The notes beneath the pieces are model-generated. The model did no database searches, was not told the DNA's origin, and saw only the letters and a program-made list of their open reading frames with translations. The position numbers and the translations under genes are program-made. Below are positions 1 to 7,996 of a DNA stretch of 64,000 bases, in pieces (position 1 is the first letter of the stretch; each line of letters opens with the position of its first letter). The stretch comes from Geodermatophilaceae bacterium NBWT11 (lineage in GTDB: Bacteria; Actinomycetota; Actinomycetes; Mycobacteriales; Geodermatophilaceae): positions 3,348,001 through 3,412,000 of the forward strand of contig CP043652.1 in the NCBI GenBank assembly GCA_014218215.1, read 5' to 3'.

Positions 1-30
1 GGCGCGCTGGTCACCGCCGCGCTGGACTAG
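1..30 (+). CDS. C-terminal end of a truncated forward gene
   Basis: The first 30 bases read as nine residues (GALVTAALD) and a TAG stop at 28-30. The stop overlaps the end of the convergent FUSC gene by a few bases, a typical tail-to-tail arrangement in this genome. The fragment is too short to assign a family, and it is called a gene mainly because the frame is open to the window edge and ends exactly where the opposing gene ends. Confidence 0.3.
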   Translation, partial: GALVTAALD

Positions 31-1597
31 GTCCCGCCGGGCCCGAGGTCGCTGACCACCCGGGCGGCGAGCACCTGCTCGAGGTGGGCCTCCCCGCGGG
101 CACGGGTGCCCAGCAGACCCCAGCCCAGGTCGGCGGTCCACCGGCCGCGGCGCAGCCAGGCTCCGGTGCCCGGGGCCGGGCGCAACTCCGCTCGTGAGGC
201 GGTCGCGATCTCGTGGAGCAGCAGCAGCGCGTCGTGCAGGGCGGGCTCCGTGGTGCGGCCCTCGACGAGCCCGCGCACCCGGTCGCCGGCGGCCCCGACC
301 ACGCCGGGGAGGCGACGGCTGGCCGACCGGGGAGCAGCAGGAGGCCTGCGGCCAGCGCCAGCACGATGCCGACGACGGTCTCGGCGAACCGGGTGGTGAT
401 CAGCTCCAGGCCGGTGCGTTCGGGCACCCCGACGTGCACCAGCATCAGCGACAGCGGGGTGATGAAGGAGACCGCCAGCACGTACTGGTGGGCGATGAGC
501 AGCTCGACGCCGACCAGCAGCAGCCCGACCGCCACGATCTCGGCACCCACCGGGAGGTCGGCGGCGAACAGCAGTGCGGCCACGCCGATGCCCAGCAGCG
601 TCCCGGTCACCCGGTGCCCGGCCCGGGCCCGGGTGTTGCGCGCGTCGGTGCCCAGCAGCACGGCGACCGCGGTCGTGCAGGCCCAGTAGGTGCTGGACAG
701 CCCCAGCAGCCCGGCCACCAGCCCGGCGGTCATGACGCCCGCGCCGATCCGCAGCGAGGTCCAGACCCACGGCGGCACCGGGCGGACGGCGAGCGCGGCG
801 CCGGGGGGCGGCGGACCGGGGGAGTCGGCCAGCGGGAGCTCGTGCAGGAAGCGCTCCTCGACCTCGGCCAGCGCCGGTCGCAGCGACGGCCGGCGGCGGC
901 TGCCCCGGGACACCGCGGCGTCGGCCACCCGGACCGCCCGGGCCACCACGGCGGGCCGCACGGAGCGGTCGCCGGAGACGGCGGCACGGGCCGCGGCGAG
1001 GGCGCGCCGTTCGGGGCCCGCCGGGTCCCAGACCCACGGCAGCATGACGACGAGCCAGGCCAGCGTCGCCCCCGCGGCCGCGGCGGCGACGTGCTCGGCG
1101 AGCACCTCGGCCGTGGCGCCCAGCGCACTGGCGCTGCCACCGACCAGCACCACCCCCAGGGGGCCGGGCGGGCCGACCCGGAACACCGCGGTGGCTGCCG
1201 TCGCCGCGGCCGCCAGCACACCGAGCAGGACGGCGAGCAGCAGCGGACTGCCCCCGGTCAGGCCGCCGGCCGCGACGGCCAGCACGAGCACCAGCCCGCA
1301 GGCGGCGACCACCCCGGCCCGTCGGCGGTACGGGAGGGTGCTGCCGTAGATCGCAGTCAACCCGCCCAGGGCCGCCGCCGAGCCCAGGTCGGGGTGGCCC
1401 AGCGCCACGCCCAGGGCCAGCGGGAGGGACACCGAGACCCCGGCCGACACCGCCTTGCGACCACCACCGGCCCACAGCGCTGCGGCAGACGGCGGTCGGG
1501 ACCCCAGCAGGTGCGGCACGGCACGGCGGACGGGGGAGGACACCCGGGCATCCTCGCCGTCCGCGCGCCGCGCCGTCGCCGGTCGGCCTCCGCTCAC
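27..1597 (-). pseudogene. FUSC-family (aromatic acid/fusaric-acid exporter-like) membrane protein, frameshifted near its C-terminus
   Basis: The protein has two blocks of hydrophobic helices (roughly residues 45-190 and 280-425) around a soluble linker, as in FUSC/YccS-type inner-membrane transporters. From the GTG at 1597 the frame makes good sense to about position 340 (…LLLLPGR) and then turns into Cys/Pro/Ser/Arg-rich nonsense. A sensible C-terminus (LPGVVGAAGDRVRGLVEG … ALLLLHEIATASRAEL) continues in the neighbouring frame to a stop at 27-29, next to the convergent gene's stop. A single missing base around 310-345 explains this. An alternative start is the GTG at 1543, which has a GAGG box 8 nt upstream. 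The substrate is unknown. The family call is fairly safe; whether the gene is truly broken or mis-sequenced cannot be told here. Confidence 0.7.
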
Positions 1598-1628
1598 CGG
1601 AAGACCGCGACCACCGTCACGGCGCGCC

Positions 1629-2387
1629 TCAGCGGGCGAGCAGGCCGCCGTCGAGGGGGTAGTACGTGCCGGTCGCGAAGGACGACGCGTCGCTGGCCAG
1701 CCAGGCCACCAGCTCGGCGACCTCCTCCGGGGTGCCCAGGCGGCCCTGCGCGTGCTGCGAGGCCAGCCCGGCGCGGGCCTCCTCGCTCATCGACGAGATC
1801 AGCAGGGGGGTGCTGATGAAGGCCGGGCCCACCGCGTTGACCCGGATGCCCTCGGTGGCGTGCGCGAGGGCGGCGGCCTTGGTCAGCCCGACCACGCCGT
1901 GCTTGGCGGCCACGTAGGCCGGTGCGGTCTCGATGCCGACGGCCCCGAAGACGCTGGCCATGTTGATGATCGACCCGCCGCCCCCGGCGAGCATCGCCCG
2001 CGTCTCGGCGCGCACGCCGTAGAAGACGCCGTCCAGGTTCACCGACAGCACCTTCCGCCAGTCGGCGGTGGAGTACTCGTCCACGGTCTGCGCCGGGCCG
2101 CCGATGCCCGCGTTGTTCACCGCGACGTGCAGCCCGCCCAGCTGGGTGACGACGTCGGCGACGAGGGTGTCGACGGCGTCCGGGTCGGAGGAGTCGCCGC
2201 CGAACGCGAGCGCCCGGCCGCCTGCCCCGGTGATCTCGGCCGCGACGGCCCGCGCCTTCTCCTCGGCCAGGTCGGCGACCGCGACGGCGGCGCCGCTGCG
2301 CGCCAGGGTGAGCGCGACGGCGCGGCCGATGCCCGACCCCGCCCCGGTCACCAGCGCGACCTTGCCGTCCAGTTCGTAGTGCACCAC
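1629..2387 (-). CDS. SDR-family NAD(P)-dependent oxidoreductase
   Basis: This 252-residue classical short-chain dehydrogenase has the cofactor motif TGAGSGIG at about residues 14-21, NNAG near 91-94, an active-site Ser in SIINMAS and the catalytic YVAAK pair. The acidic DLAEE after beta-2 suggests NAD preference. Length and motif spacing match 3-oxoacyl-ACP reductase or 2,3-butanediol/glucose-dehydrogenase-like SDRs, and the substrate cannot be read from sequence. The start is the GTG at 2387, one codon before a second GTG, because GGAGGAG lies 6 nt upstream (2394-2400). It is divergent from the methyltransferase at 2496. Confidence 0.9.
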   Translation of the reverse strand: MVHYELDGKVALVTGAGSGIGRAVALTLARSGAAVAVADLAEEKARAVAAEITGAGGRALAFGGDSSDPDAVDTLVADVVTQLGGLHVAVNNAGIGGPAQTVDEYSTADWRKVLSVNLDGVFYGVRAETRAMLAGGGGSIINMASVFGAVGIETAPAYVAAKHGVVGLTKAAALAHATEGIRVNAVGPAFISTPLLISSMSEEARAGLASQHAQGRLGTPEEVAELVAWLASDASSFATGTYYPLDGGLLAR

Positions 2388-2482
2388 GTTGATCTCCTCC
2401 CACCCGGGGCGTCTCTCGTCCCGCTCACCTCCTCCCTGCCCACCTCCGCGCGGGACGGCACTGTCTCGTCGGACACCGTGCG

Positions 2483-2488
2483 TAGCGT
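2483..2488 (+). promoter_or_regulatory. -10 box of a leaderless promoter (methyltransferase)
   Basis: TAGCGT lies exactly 7 nt before the GTG at 2496. There is no Shine-Dalgarno sequence between them, so the mRNA probably begins at the start codon. This geometry recurs in the window. Confidence 0.5.
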
Positions 2489-2495
2489 GCGCGGT

Positions 2496-3080
2496 GTGCA
2501 GGCACAGGACTGGGACGCCCGGTACGCCGAGAAGGCCCAGTGGTCGGCCGAGCCGAACGCACTGGTCGCGCAGCTGTGTGCCGATCTCGAGCCCGGGACG
2601 GCGGTCGACCTGGCCGCCGGGGAGGGCCGGCACGCGCTGTGGCTGGCCGGTCGGGGCTGGCAGGCCACCGCCGTCGACTTCTCCGCCGTCGGCCTCGACC
2701 GCGGCCGCACCGCCGGGCACGGGGACGACGTCACCTGGGTGGTCGCCGACGCCACCACCTGGACGACGGCCGAGGGCAGCCTGGACCTGGTGCTCGTCGT
2801 CTACCTGCACCTCCCCGAGCCCGAGACCGTCGCGCTGCTCACCCGGGCGGTGGCGTGGCTGCGGCCCGGCGGCCGGCTGCTGGTGCTCGGCCACGACGTG
2901 GACAACGTGGCGCGCGGCGTCGGCGGCCCCCAGGACACCGCGATCCTGCACTCGGTCGAGCGGCTCGCCCCGGTGGCCGCCCTGCTGGACGTCGACCGGC
3001 TCGAGCAGCTGCCCCGGGAGACCCCGGCGGGCACCGCGCTGGACACCCTGCTGTGGGGGACCCGACCCGTCTCGGGGTGA
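2496..3080 (+). CDS. Class I SAM-dependent methyltransferase
   Basis: A 194-residue protein with motif I VDLAAGEGRHALWLA near residue 40, an acidic loop after beta-2 (TAVDFS), and VLVVYLHLP plus WLRPGGRLLVLGH for the later strands. It resembles the TehB / methyltransferase domain 25 group, but the substrate is unknown. In-frame GTG codons also exist at 2478 and 2487. 2496 is preferred because TAGCGT sits 7 nt upstream (leaderless start) and the sequence VQAQDWDARYAEK is the usual N-terminus of this family. Confidence 0.85.
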   Translation: MQAQDWDARYAEKAQWSAEPNALVAQLCADLEPGTAVDLAAGEGRHALWLAGRGWQATAVDFSAVGLDRGRTAGHGDDVTWVVADATTWTTAEGSLDLVLVVYLHLPEPETVALLTRAVAWLRPGGRLLVLGHDVDNVARGVGGPQDTAILHSVERLAPVAALLDVDRLEQLPRETPAGTALDTLLWGTRPVSG

Positions 3081-3112
3081 AGAGCACCAGGTCGGTGTGG
3101 TTTCCTCGACCC

Positions 3113-3187
3113 GTGCCCACCAGCGAGCTGACGCGTCGCCGCGTCATCGACTACGCCCTGGTCTGCACCTCTGCCTGTCCGCGCTGA
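3113..3187 (+). CDS. Cysteine-type leader peptide upstream of sfnG (24 aa)
   Basis: GTG at 3113 opens a 24-codon frame containing LTRRRVIDYALV followed by two Cys residues (positions 18 and 22) and ending PR-stop. This matches the look of the short actinobacterial leader peptides found before sulfur-assimilation genes, with an Arg-rich LTxRR core and Cys codons near the end. There, translation of the Cys codons senses cysteinyl-tRNA supply. The next gene, 58 nt downstream, is a sulfur-starvation monooxygenase, which fits this role. No strong intrinsic terminator is visible in the 58-nt gap, so a Rho-dependent or translational-coupling mechanism is more likely. The family match is from memory and the regulation is inferred. 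Confidence 0.7.
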   Translation: MPTSELTRRRVIDYALVCTSACPR

Positions 3188-3245
3188 GCGTTCGCTCCCG
3201 GACCCGCCCCCGCACGTCCCCCACCTCCCCGAGGACACCCCTGCC

Positions 3246-4412
3246 ATGAGCGCACCCACCAGCCCGGCCGACGAGCTCGCTGCCGCGAAGTTCGCCTACT
3301 GGGTCCCCAACGTCAGCGGCGGCCTGGTCACCTCGACCATCGAGCAGCGCACCGACTGGGGCTTCGACTACAACAAGAAGCTCGCCCAGACCGCTGAGGC
3401 GGTGGGCTTCGAGTACGCCCTCTCCCAGGTGCGCTACATGTCCAGCTACAGCGCCGAGTTCCAGCACGAGTCGGTGTCCTTCTCCCTCGGGCTGCTGCTG
3501 GCCACCGAGCGGATCAAGCTCATCGCCGCCGTGCACCCCGGCATGTGGCAGCCCGGCGTGCTGGCCAAGCTGGGCGCCACCGCCGACATCATGAGCAACG
3601 GCCGGTTCGCCGTGAACGTCGTCTCCGGCTGGTTCAAGGGCGAGTTCACCGCCATGGGCGAGCCGTGGCTCGAGCACGACGAGCGCTACCGCCGCAGCGA
3701 GGAGTTCATCTCCGCGCTGCGCGGCATCTGGACCGAGGAGGGCTACACCCTCGGCGGGGACTTCTACCGGTTCCGCGACTTCGACCTCAAGCCCAAGCCG
3801 CTCACCGTCCCGGGCCGGCCGCACCCGGAGATCTTCCAGGGCGGCAACTCCACGGCCGCCCGGGCGATGGCCGGTCGGGTCTCGGACTGGTACTTCTCCA
3901 ACGGCAAGGACCTGGCCGGCATCGACGAGCAGATCCGCGACGTCCGCGCCGTGGCCGACCCGCTGGGCCGCCGCGTCCGGTTCGGGCTCAACGGGTTCGT
4001 CATCGCCCGCGACACCGAGGCCGAGGCGCACGACACCCTGCGCGAGATCGTCGCCAAGGCGAACAAGCCCGCTGTCGAGGGGTTCCGGGACGCCGTCCAG
4101 CAGGCCGGCAACTCGACCGGGGACAAGAAGGGCATGTGGGCCGACTCCTCCTTCGAGGACCTGGTCCAGTACAACGACGGCTTCAAGACCAACCTGATCG
4201 GCACCCCGGAGCAGATCGCCGAGCGGATCGTGGAGTTCCGCCGGCACGGGGTCGACCTCTTCCTCTGCGGTTTCCTGCACTTCCAGGAGGAGATCGAGTA
4301 CTTCGGCGCGAAGGTGCTGCCGCTGGTGCGTGAGATGGAGGCCGCTGCCGGCTTCGCCCCGACGGAGTTCCAGCCGCCACCACCGTCTGAGCCCGGTACG
4401 GTCCGGGCGTGA
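3246..4412 (+). CDS. sfnG: Dimethylsulfone monooxygenase SfnG (LLM family)
   Basis: This 388-residue flavin-dependent monooxygenase of the bacterial luciferase superfamily should oxidise dimethylsulfone to methanesulfinate with reduced FMN, a step in using organosulfur compounds when sulfate or cysteine is short. Family signs are FAYWVPNVSGGLV at the N-terminus, SYSAEFQHESVSF, IAAVHPGMWQPGVLAK, FAVNVVSGWFKGEF and HPEIFQGGNSTAARAMAG. It could act on a related sulfonate or sulfone. ATG at 3246 follows a cysteine leader peptide. The FMN reductase partner is not in the window. Confidence 0.88.
   Translation: MSAPTSPADELAAAKFAYWVPNVSGGLVTSTIEQRTDWGFDYNKKLAQTAEAVGFEYALSQVRYMSSYSAEFQHESVSFSLGLLLATERIKLIAAVHPGMWQPGVLAKLGATADIMSNGRFAVNVVSGWFKGEFTAMGEPWLEHDERYRRSEEFISALRGIWTEEGYTLGGDFYRFRDFDLKPKPLTVPGRPHPEIFQGGNSTAARAMAGRVSDWYFSNGKDLAGIDEQIRDVRAVADPLGRRVRFGLNGFVIARDTEAEAHDTLREIVAKANKPAVEGFRDAVQQAGNSTGDKKGMWADSSFEDLVQYNDGFKTNLIGTPEQIAERIVEFRRHGVDLFLCGFLHFQEEIEYFGAKVLPLVREMEAAAGFAPTEFQPPPPSEPGTVRA
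4397..4402 (+). promoter_or_regulatory. -10 box of a leaderless promoter (small membrane protein)
   Basis: TACGGT sits inside the last codons of sfnG, 6 nt before the GTG at 4409. The following 32-codon gene has no ribosome-binding site. Confidence 0.4.
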
Positions 4413-4507
4413 TGAACCGGGACCGTCAGCGCTGGGTGGCCGGCGTCGTCGTCCTGGCGATGGTGCTGGCCGCCGGCGCCGTGGTGTTCTCCATCCTGCT
4501 GACCTGA
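4409..4507 (+). CDS. Small single-pass membrane protein (32 aa)
   Basis: GTG-ATG at 4409 opens a 32-codon frame that overlaps the sfnG stop. A short basic N-terminus (MNRDRQRW) is followed by one hydrophobic segment of about 20 residues (VAGVVVLAMVLAAGAVVFSI). The composition is exactly that of a small bitopic membrane protein with the N-terminus inside. I do not recognise a named family. It fills the gap between sfnG and the ABC-F gene, and a TACGGT hexamer 6 nt upstream argues for independent leaderless expression. Confidence 0.55.
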   Translation: MMNRDRQRWVAGVVVLAMVLAAGAVVFSILLT

Positions 4508-4538
4508 CCCCGCCACGGCGTCCGGGACACTGGACGCC

Positions 4539-6158
4539 GTGGGATACGTCGACGTCACCGGGATCCGGTTCACCCTGCCCGACGGACGGGTCCTGCTGGA
4601 CGACGTCTCCTTCCGGGTGGGGGACGGCGCGGTCGCCGCGCTGGTCGGGGAGAACGGCGCCGGCAAGACCACGCTGCTGCGGATCATCACCGGCGACCTG
4701 ACCCCGGACGCGGGCTCCGTCGCCCTCGTCGGCGGGCTCGGTGTGATGCGCCAGTTCATCGGCTCGGTGCGCGACGCCACGAGCGTGCAGCAGTTCCTCG
4801 TCGACCTGGCCCCGCCCGCGGTCAGCGCCGCCTGGCACGCCGTCGAGGCCGCCGAGCTGGCCATGATGGAGGCCGACGACGAGCCCACCCAGATGGCCTA
4901 CGCCAACGCGCTGGGCACCTGGGGCGACGTCGGCGGCTACGACGTCGAGGTCACCTGGGACACCGTCACCGTCGCGGCCCTCGGCGTGCCCTACGAGCAG
5001 TGCAAGTACCGCGAGCTGCAGACGCTGTCCGGTGGCGAGCAGAAGCGGCTGGCCCTGGAGTGCCTGCTGCGCGGCCCCGACCAGGTGCTGCTGCTCGACG
5101 AGCCGGACAACTACCTCGACGTCCCGGGCAAGCGCTGGCTGGAGGAGCGGCTGCGGGAGACCCGCAAGACCGTGCTGTTCGTCAGCCACGACCGGGAGCT
5201 GCTGGACACCGTGGCCACCCGGGTGGTCACCGTCGAGGGCGGGACGGCGTGGGTGCACGGCGGCAGCTGGGCGGCCTACCCGGCCGCCCGGGACGCCCGG
5301 CACCAGCGGATGGCCGAGCTGCGGCTGCGCTGGGAGGAGGAGCACCAGCGGCTGGTCGACCTCACCCGCACGATGCAGCAGCAGGCCGCGAACTCCCCGG
5401 ACATGGCCAACCGGTACCACGCGATGCAGACCCGGCTGGCCAAGTTCGAGGCCGCCGGGCCGCCCCCGGAGCGCCCGCCGCAGCAGGAGGTGGCGATGCG
5501 GCTCAAGGGCGGTCGCACCGGCGTCCGGGTGCTCGTCGCCGAGGACCTCGAGCTGACCGGGCTGATGAAGCCCTTCGACGTCGAGCTGGACTACGGCGAC
5601 CGGGTCGCGGTGCTCGGCTCCAACGGGGCGGGCAAGTCGCACTTCCTGCGGCTGATGGCCGGGCAGGAGGTCACGCACACCGGCAGCTGGAAGCTCGGCG
5701 CCCGCGTCGTCCCCGGCTTCTTCGCCCAGACCCACGCGCACCCGGAGTGGATGGAGCGCACCCTCACCGACCTGCTCTGGCACGGCGAGCCCGGACGACC
5801 GGGCATCGACCGCGGCCGGGCGATGGCCGTGCTGCGCCGCTACGGCCTGGCCGCGGCCGGCGACTCGCTGTTCCGGTCGCTGTCCGGCGGGCAGCAGGCC
5901 CGGTTCCAGGTGCTGCTGCTGGAGCTGTCCGGGGCGACGTTGCTGCTGCTCGACGAGCCGACCGACAACCTCGACGTGCTCAGTGCCGAGTCGTTGGAGC
6001 AGGCGCTGGCCGCCTTCGACGGGACCGTCGTCGCGGTCACCCACGACCGCTGGTTCGCCCGCTCCTTCGACCGGTTCCTGGTCTTCGGCTCCGACGGCCG
6101 GGTGCGCGAGACCCCGGAGCCGGTCTTCGACGAGGCGCGGGTGCAGCGCACCCGCTGA
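4539..6158 (+). CDS. ABC-F family ATP-binding protein
   Basis: A 539-residue soluble protein with two ABC ATPase domains and no membrane segment. Domain 1 has Walker A GENGAGKT (about 38), signature LSGGEQKR and Walker B VLLLDEPDNYLD. Domain 2 has GSNGAGKS (about 363), LSGGQQAR and LLLLDEPTDNLD. Between them, near residues 250-310, is a charged helical linker (WEEEHQRLVDL … ANRYHAMQTRLAKFE), the ABC-F P-site tRNA-interaction motif. ABC-F proteins act on the ribosome in translation rescue, translational control or antibiotic protection. Which of these applies cannot be told. Start GTG 4539 is preceded by GACACT 7 nt upstream, a weak leaderless-type -10. Confidence 0.9.
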   Translation: MGYVDVTGIRFTLPDGRVLLDDVSFRVGDGAVAALVGENGAGKTTLLRIITGDLTPDAGSVALVGGLGVMRQFIGSVRDATSVQQFLVDLAPPAVSAAWHAVEAAELAMMEADDEPTQMAYANALGTWGDVGGYDVEVTWDTVTVAALGVPYEQCKYRELQTLSGGEQKRLALECLLRGPDQVLLLDEPDNYLDVPGKRWLEERLRETRKTVLFVSHDRELLDTVATRVVTVEGGTAWVHGGSWAAYPAARDARHQRMAELRLRWEEEHQRLVDLTRTMQQQAANSPDMANRYHAMQTRLAKFEAAGPPPERPPQQEVAMRLKGGRTGVRVLVAEDLELTGLMKPFDVELDYGDRVAVLGSNGAGKSHFLRLMAGQEVTHTGSWKLGARVVPGFFAQTHAHPEWMERTLTDLLWHGEPGRPGIDRGRAMAVLRRYGLAAAGDSLFRSLSGGQQARFQVLLLELSGATLLLLDEPTDNLDVLSAESLEQALAAFDGTVVAVTHDRWFARSFDRFLVFGSDGRVRETPEPVFDEARVQRTR

Positions 6159-6160
6159 GC

Positions 6161-7996
6161 TCAGCCGCCGGTGCGGGCCCGCCGGTGGGCGGCCATCCGG
6201 ACCGGGGAGTTGACCGCCCCGTACCCGTCGTAGCCGGTCAGCCGCTGGACCACCTCGAAGAACACCCGCCCGCCGAGCACCTCGGTGTAGAGGTGCAGGA
6301 ACGCACCCGTCGCGTCGGCGTCGTAGAACAGCCCGTGCTCGCGCAGGTCGGCCAGCAGGCCGGGGTCCAGCTCGAGCCGGTCGTCGAGGTCGTCGTGGTA
6401 GTTCGCCGGGACGGCGAGCAGCGGTGCGCCGGCCGCGCGCAGCGCCCGGGCGGTGGCGACGACGTCGTCGGTGGCGAACGCGACGTGCTGCGGGTCGGGC
6501 ACCCCCGGTGCCCAGCCGCCGCCGCGGCGCAGCAGGGACACCGACAGGGCCAGCCGGACGTCGCGGCCGGGCGTGGTGACCCCGCGGGAGCGGACCAGCC
6601 CGAACGGCGCGGCCACCTCGGCGCCCGCCTCGGGCAGCAGGCCCAGCACCGAGCGGTAGAACAGCCCGGCCTCGTCGTAGGCGTCGAAGGGCTGGGTGAG
6701 CCCGACGTGGTCGGTGCCGGTGAGCCCGGCGCCGGCCGCGGTCTCCCCGGTGGCGAGGAAGTCCGCCGGCCAGCCGTCCGGGCCGGTGCGGGCGAAGAAC
6801 ACCTGGGTGCCGTCGGGGGCGGCGACGGCGGACAGCTCGGCCTCGGCCCGGCCCCGGGTGCGGGGGAGCACCGGGGCCAGCAGTGCCTCGGCGCGGGCCG
6901 CCGAGCCGGTGGGGTCGGTGGACTCCAGGGCCAGCGCGACGACGGCGGCCTCGCCCGAGCCGGCCGACCGCGCGGCGCCGGCGTTGAGCAGCACCCGGGC
7001 GGTGCCCTGCTCCCACAGCTGCACCGGCTTGGAGCGGTGCTGGCCGGTGTGCGCGAAGCCCAACCGGTCGAGGACGTCGGCGACCACGGGACCGGAGACG
7101 CCGTCCACGGCCAGCTCGGTGAAGGCGTGCCCGGTCAGCGCCGGCGCGGTGGGCAGCACCAGCGGGTCGACCGGCAGCGCCTCCTCCAGCGCCAGCAGCG
7201 AGCGCATCGCGTCGACCGCGGTGCGGGCCGGGTCCGCCTGCCGGAAGACGTCGTTGAAGACCTCCAGCGACAGCGGGCCGGTGTACCCGGCGGCCAGCAC
7301 GTGGCCGAGGAAGGCGGGCAGGTCGAAGGCGCCCTGGCCCGGGAAGAGCCGGTGGTGCCGGGACCACTGCAGCACGTCCATGTCCAGCTGCGGGGCGTCG
7401 GCCAGCTGCAGGAAGAACAGCTTGTCCGCCGGCACCGCGGCGAACCCGGCCGGGTCCCCGCCGCGGGAGAGCACGTGGAAGGAGTCCAGGCACAACCCGA
7501 GCGCGGGGTGGTCGGCGCGGGCGACGACGTCCCAGCTGTGCTCCCAGGTGGACACGTGTGTGCCCCAGGCCAGCGCCTCGTAGGCCAGCCGGAGACCGCG
7601 GTCGGCGGCGAGCTCCGCGGTGGCGTGCAGCTGGGCGGCGAGCTCGTCGTCGTCGGTGACCGCGGTGGGGGAGACCGCGGAGCAGACCAGCACGGTGTCC
7701 ACGCCGAGGGCGGCCATCACGTCGAACTTGGCCCGGGCCCGGCGCTGGTTGCGGGCGACCGTGGCCGGGTCGGTCGAGTCCAGGTCGCGGAAGGGCTGGT
7801 AGAGGTCGATCGACAGGCCGAGGTCGGCGCACCGGGCGGCCAGCTCGGCCGGCGCCCACGGTGCGGCCACCAGGTCGGGCTCGAACACCTCGATGCCGTC
7901 GAAGCCCGCCCCGGCCGCGGCGGTGAGCTTGTCCTCCAGCGTCCCGGACAGGCAGACGGTGGCGACGGCGCGCCGGCGGGTGGACCGGTCAGCCAA
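6161..7996 (-). CDS. qsuB: QsuB-like 3-dehydroshikimate dehydratase fused to an HPPD-like domain
   Basis: The 611-residue protein has two parts. Residues 1 to about 275 form a sugar-isomerase/AP-endonuclease-2 TIM barrel (ATVCLSGTLEDKL, LAYEALAWG, LCLDSFHVLSRGGDP, LSLEVFND) carrying the metal ligands of dehydroshikimate dehydratases. Residues about 300-611 form a 4-hydroxyphenylpyruvate-dioxygenase-like vicinal-oxygen-chelate region (GTDHVGLTQPFDAYDEAGLFY, HLYTEVLGGRVFFEVVQR). It should turn 3-dehydroshikimate into protocatechuate. The start is inferred as TTG 7996, 8 bp inside the end of the aroE-like gene, because the family begins just before the ATVCLSG motif and no ATG is available. Co-transcription with the upstream dehydrogenase fits a quinate/shikimate catabolic operon. 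Confidence 0.88.
   Translation of the reverse strand: MADRSTRRRAVATVCLSGTLEDKLTAAAGAGFDGIEVFEPDLVAAPWAPAELAARCADLGLSIDLYQPFRDLDSTDPATVARNQRRARAKFDVMAALGVDTVLVCSAVSPTAVTDDDELAAQLHATAELAADRGLRLAYEALAWGTHVSTWEHSWDVVARADHPALGLCLDSFHVLSRGGDPAGFAAVPADKLFFLQLADAPQLDMDVLQWSRHHRLFPGQGAFDLPAFLGHVLAAGYTGPLSLEVFNDVFRQADPARTAVDAMRSLLALEEALPVDPLVLPTAPALTGHAFTELAVDGVSGPVVADVLDRLGFAHTGQHRSKPVQLWEQGTARVLLNAGAARSAGSGEAAVVALALESTDPTGSAARAEALLAPVLPRTRGRAEAELSAVAAPDGTQVFFARTGPDGWPADFLATGETAAGAGLTGTDHVGLTQPFDAYDEAGLFYRSVLGLLPEAGAEVAAPFGLVRSRGVTTPGRDVRLALSVSLLRRGGGWAPGVPDPQHVAFATDDVVATARALRAAGAPLLAVPANYHDDLDDRLELDPGLLADLREHGLFYDADATGAFLHLYTEVLGGRVFFEVVQRLTGYDGYGAVNSPVRMAAHRRARTGG

Noticed and set aside
3144-7859. 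Minus-strand 1571-codon open frame
   Set aside because: It runs antisense to sfnG and ABC-F and out of frame with the qsuB-like gene. Its composition (Arg, Gly, Pro, Ala) and lack of any domain show a GC-driven shadow.
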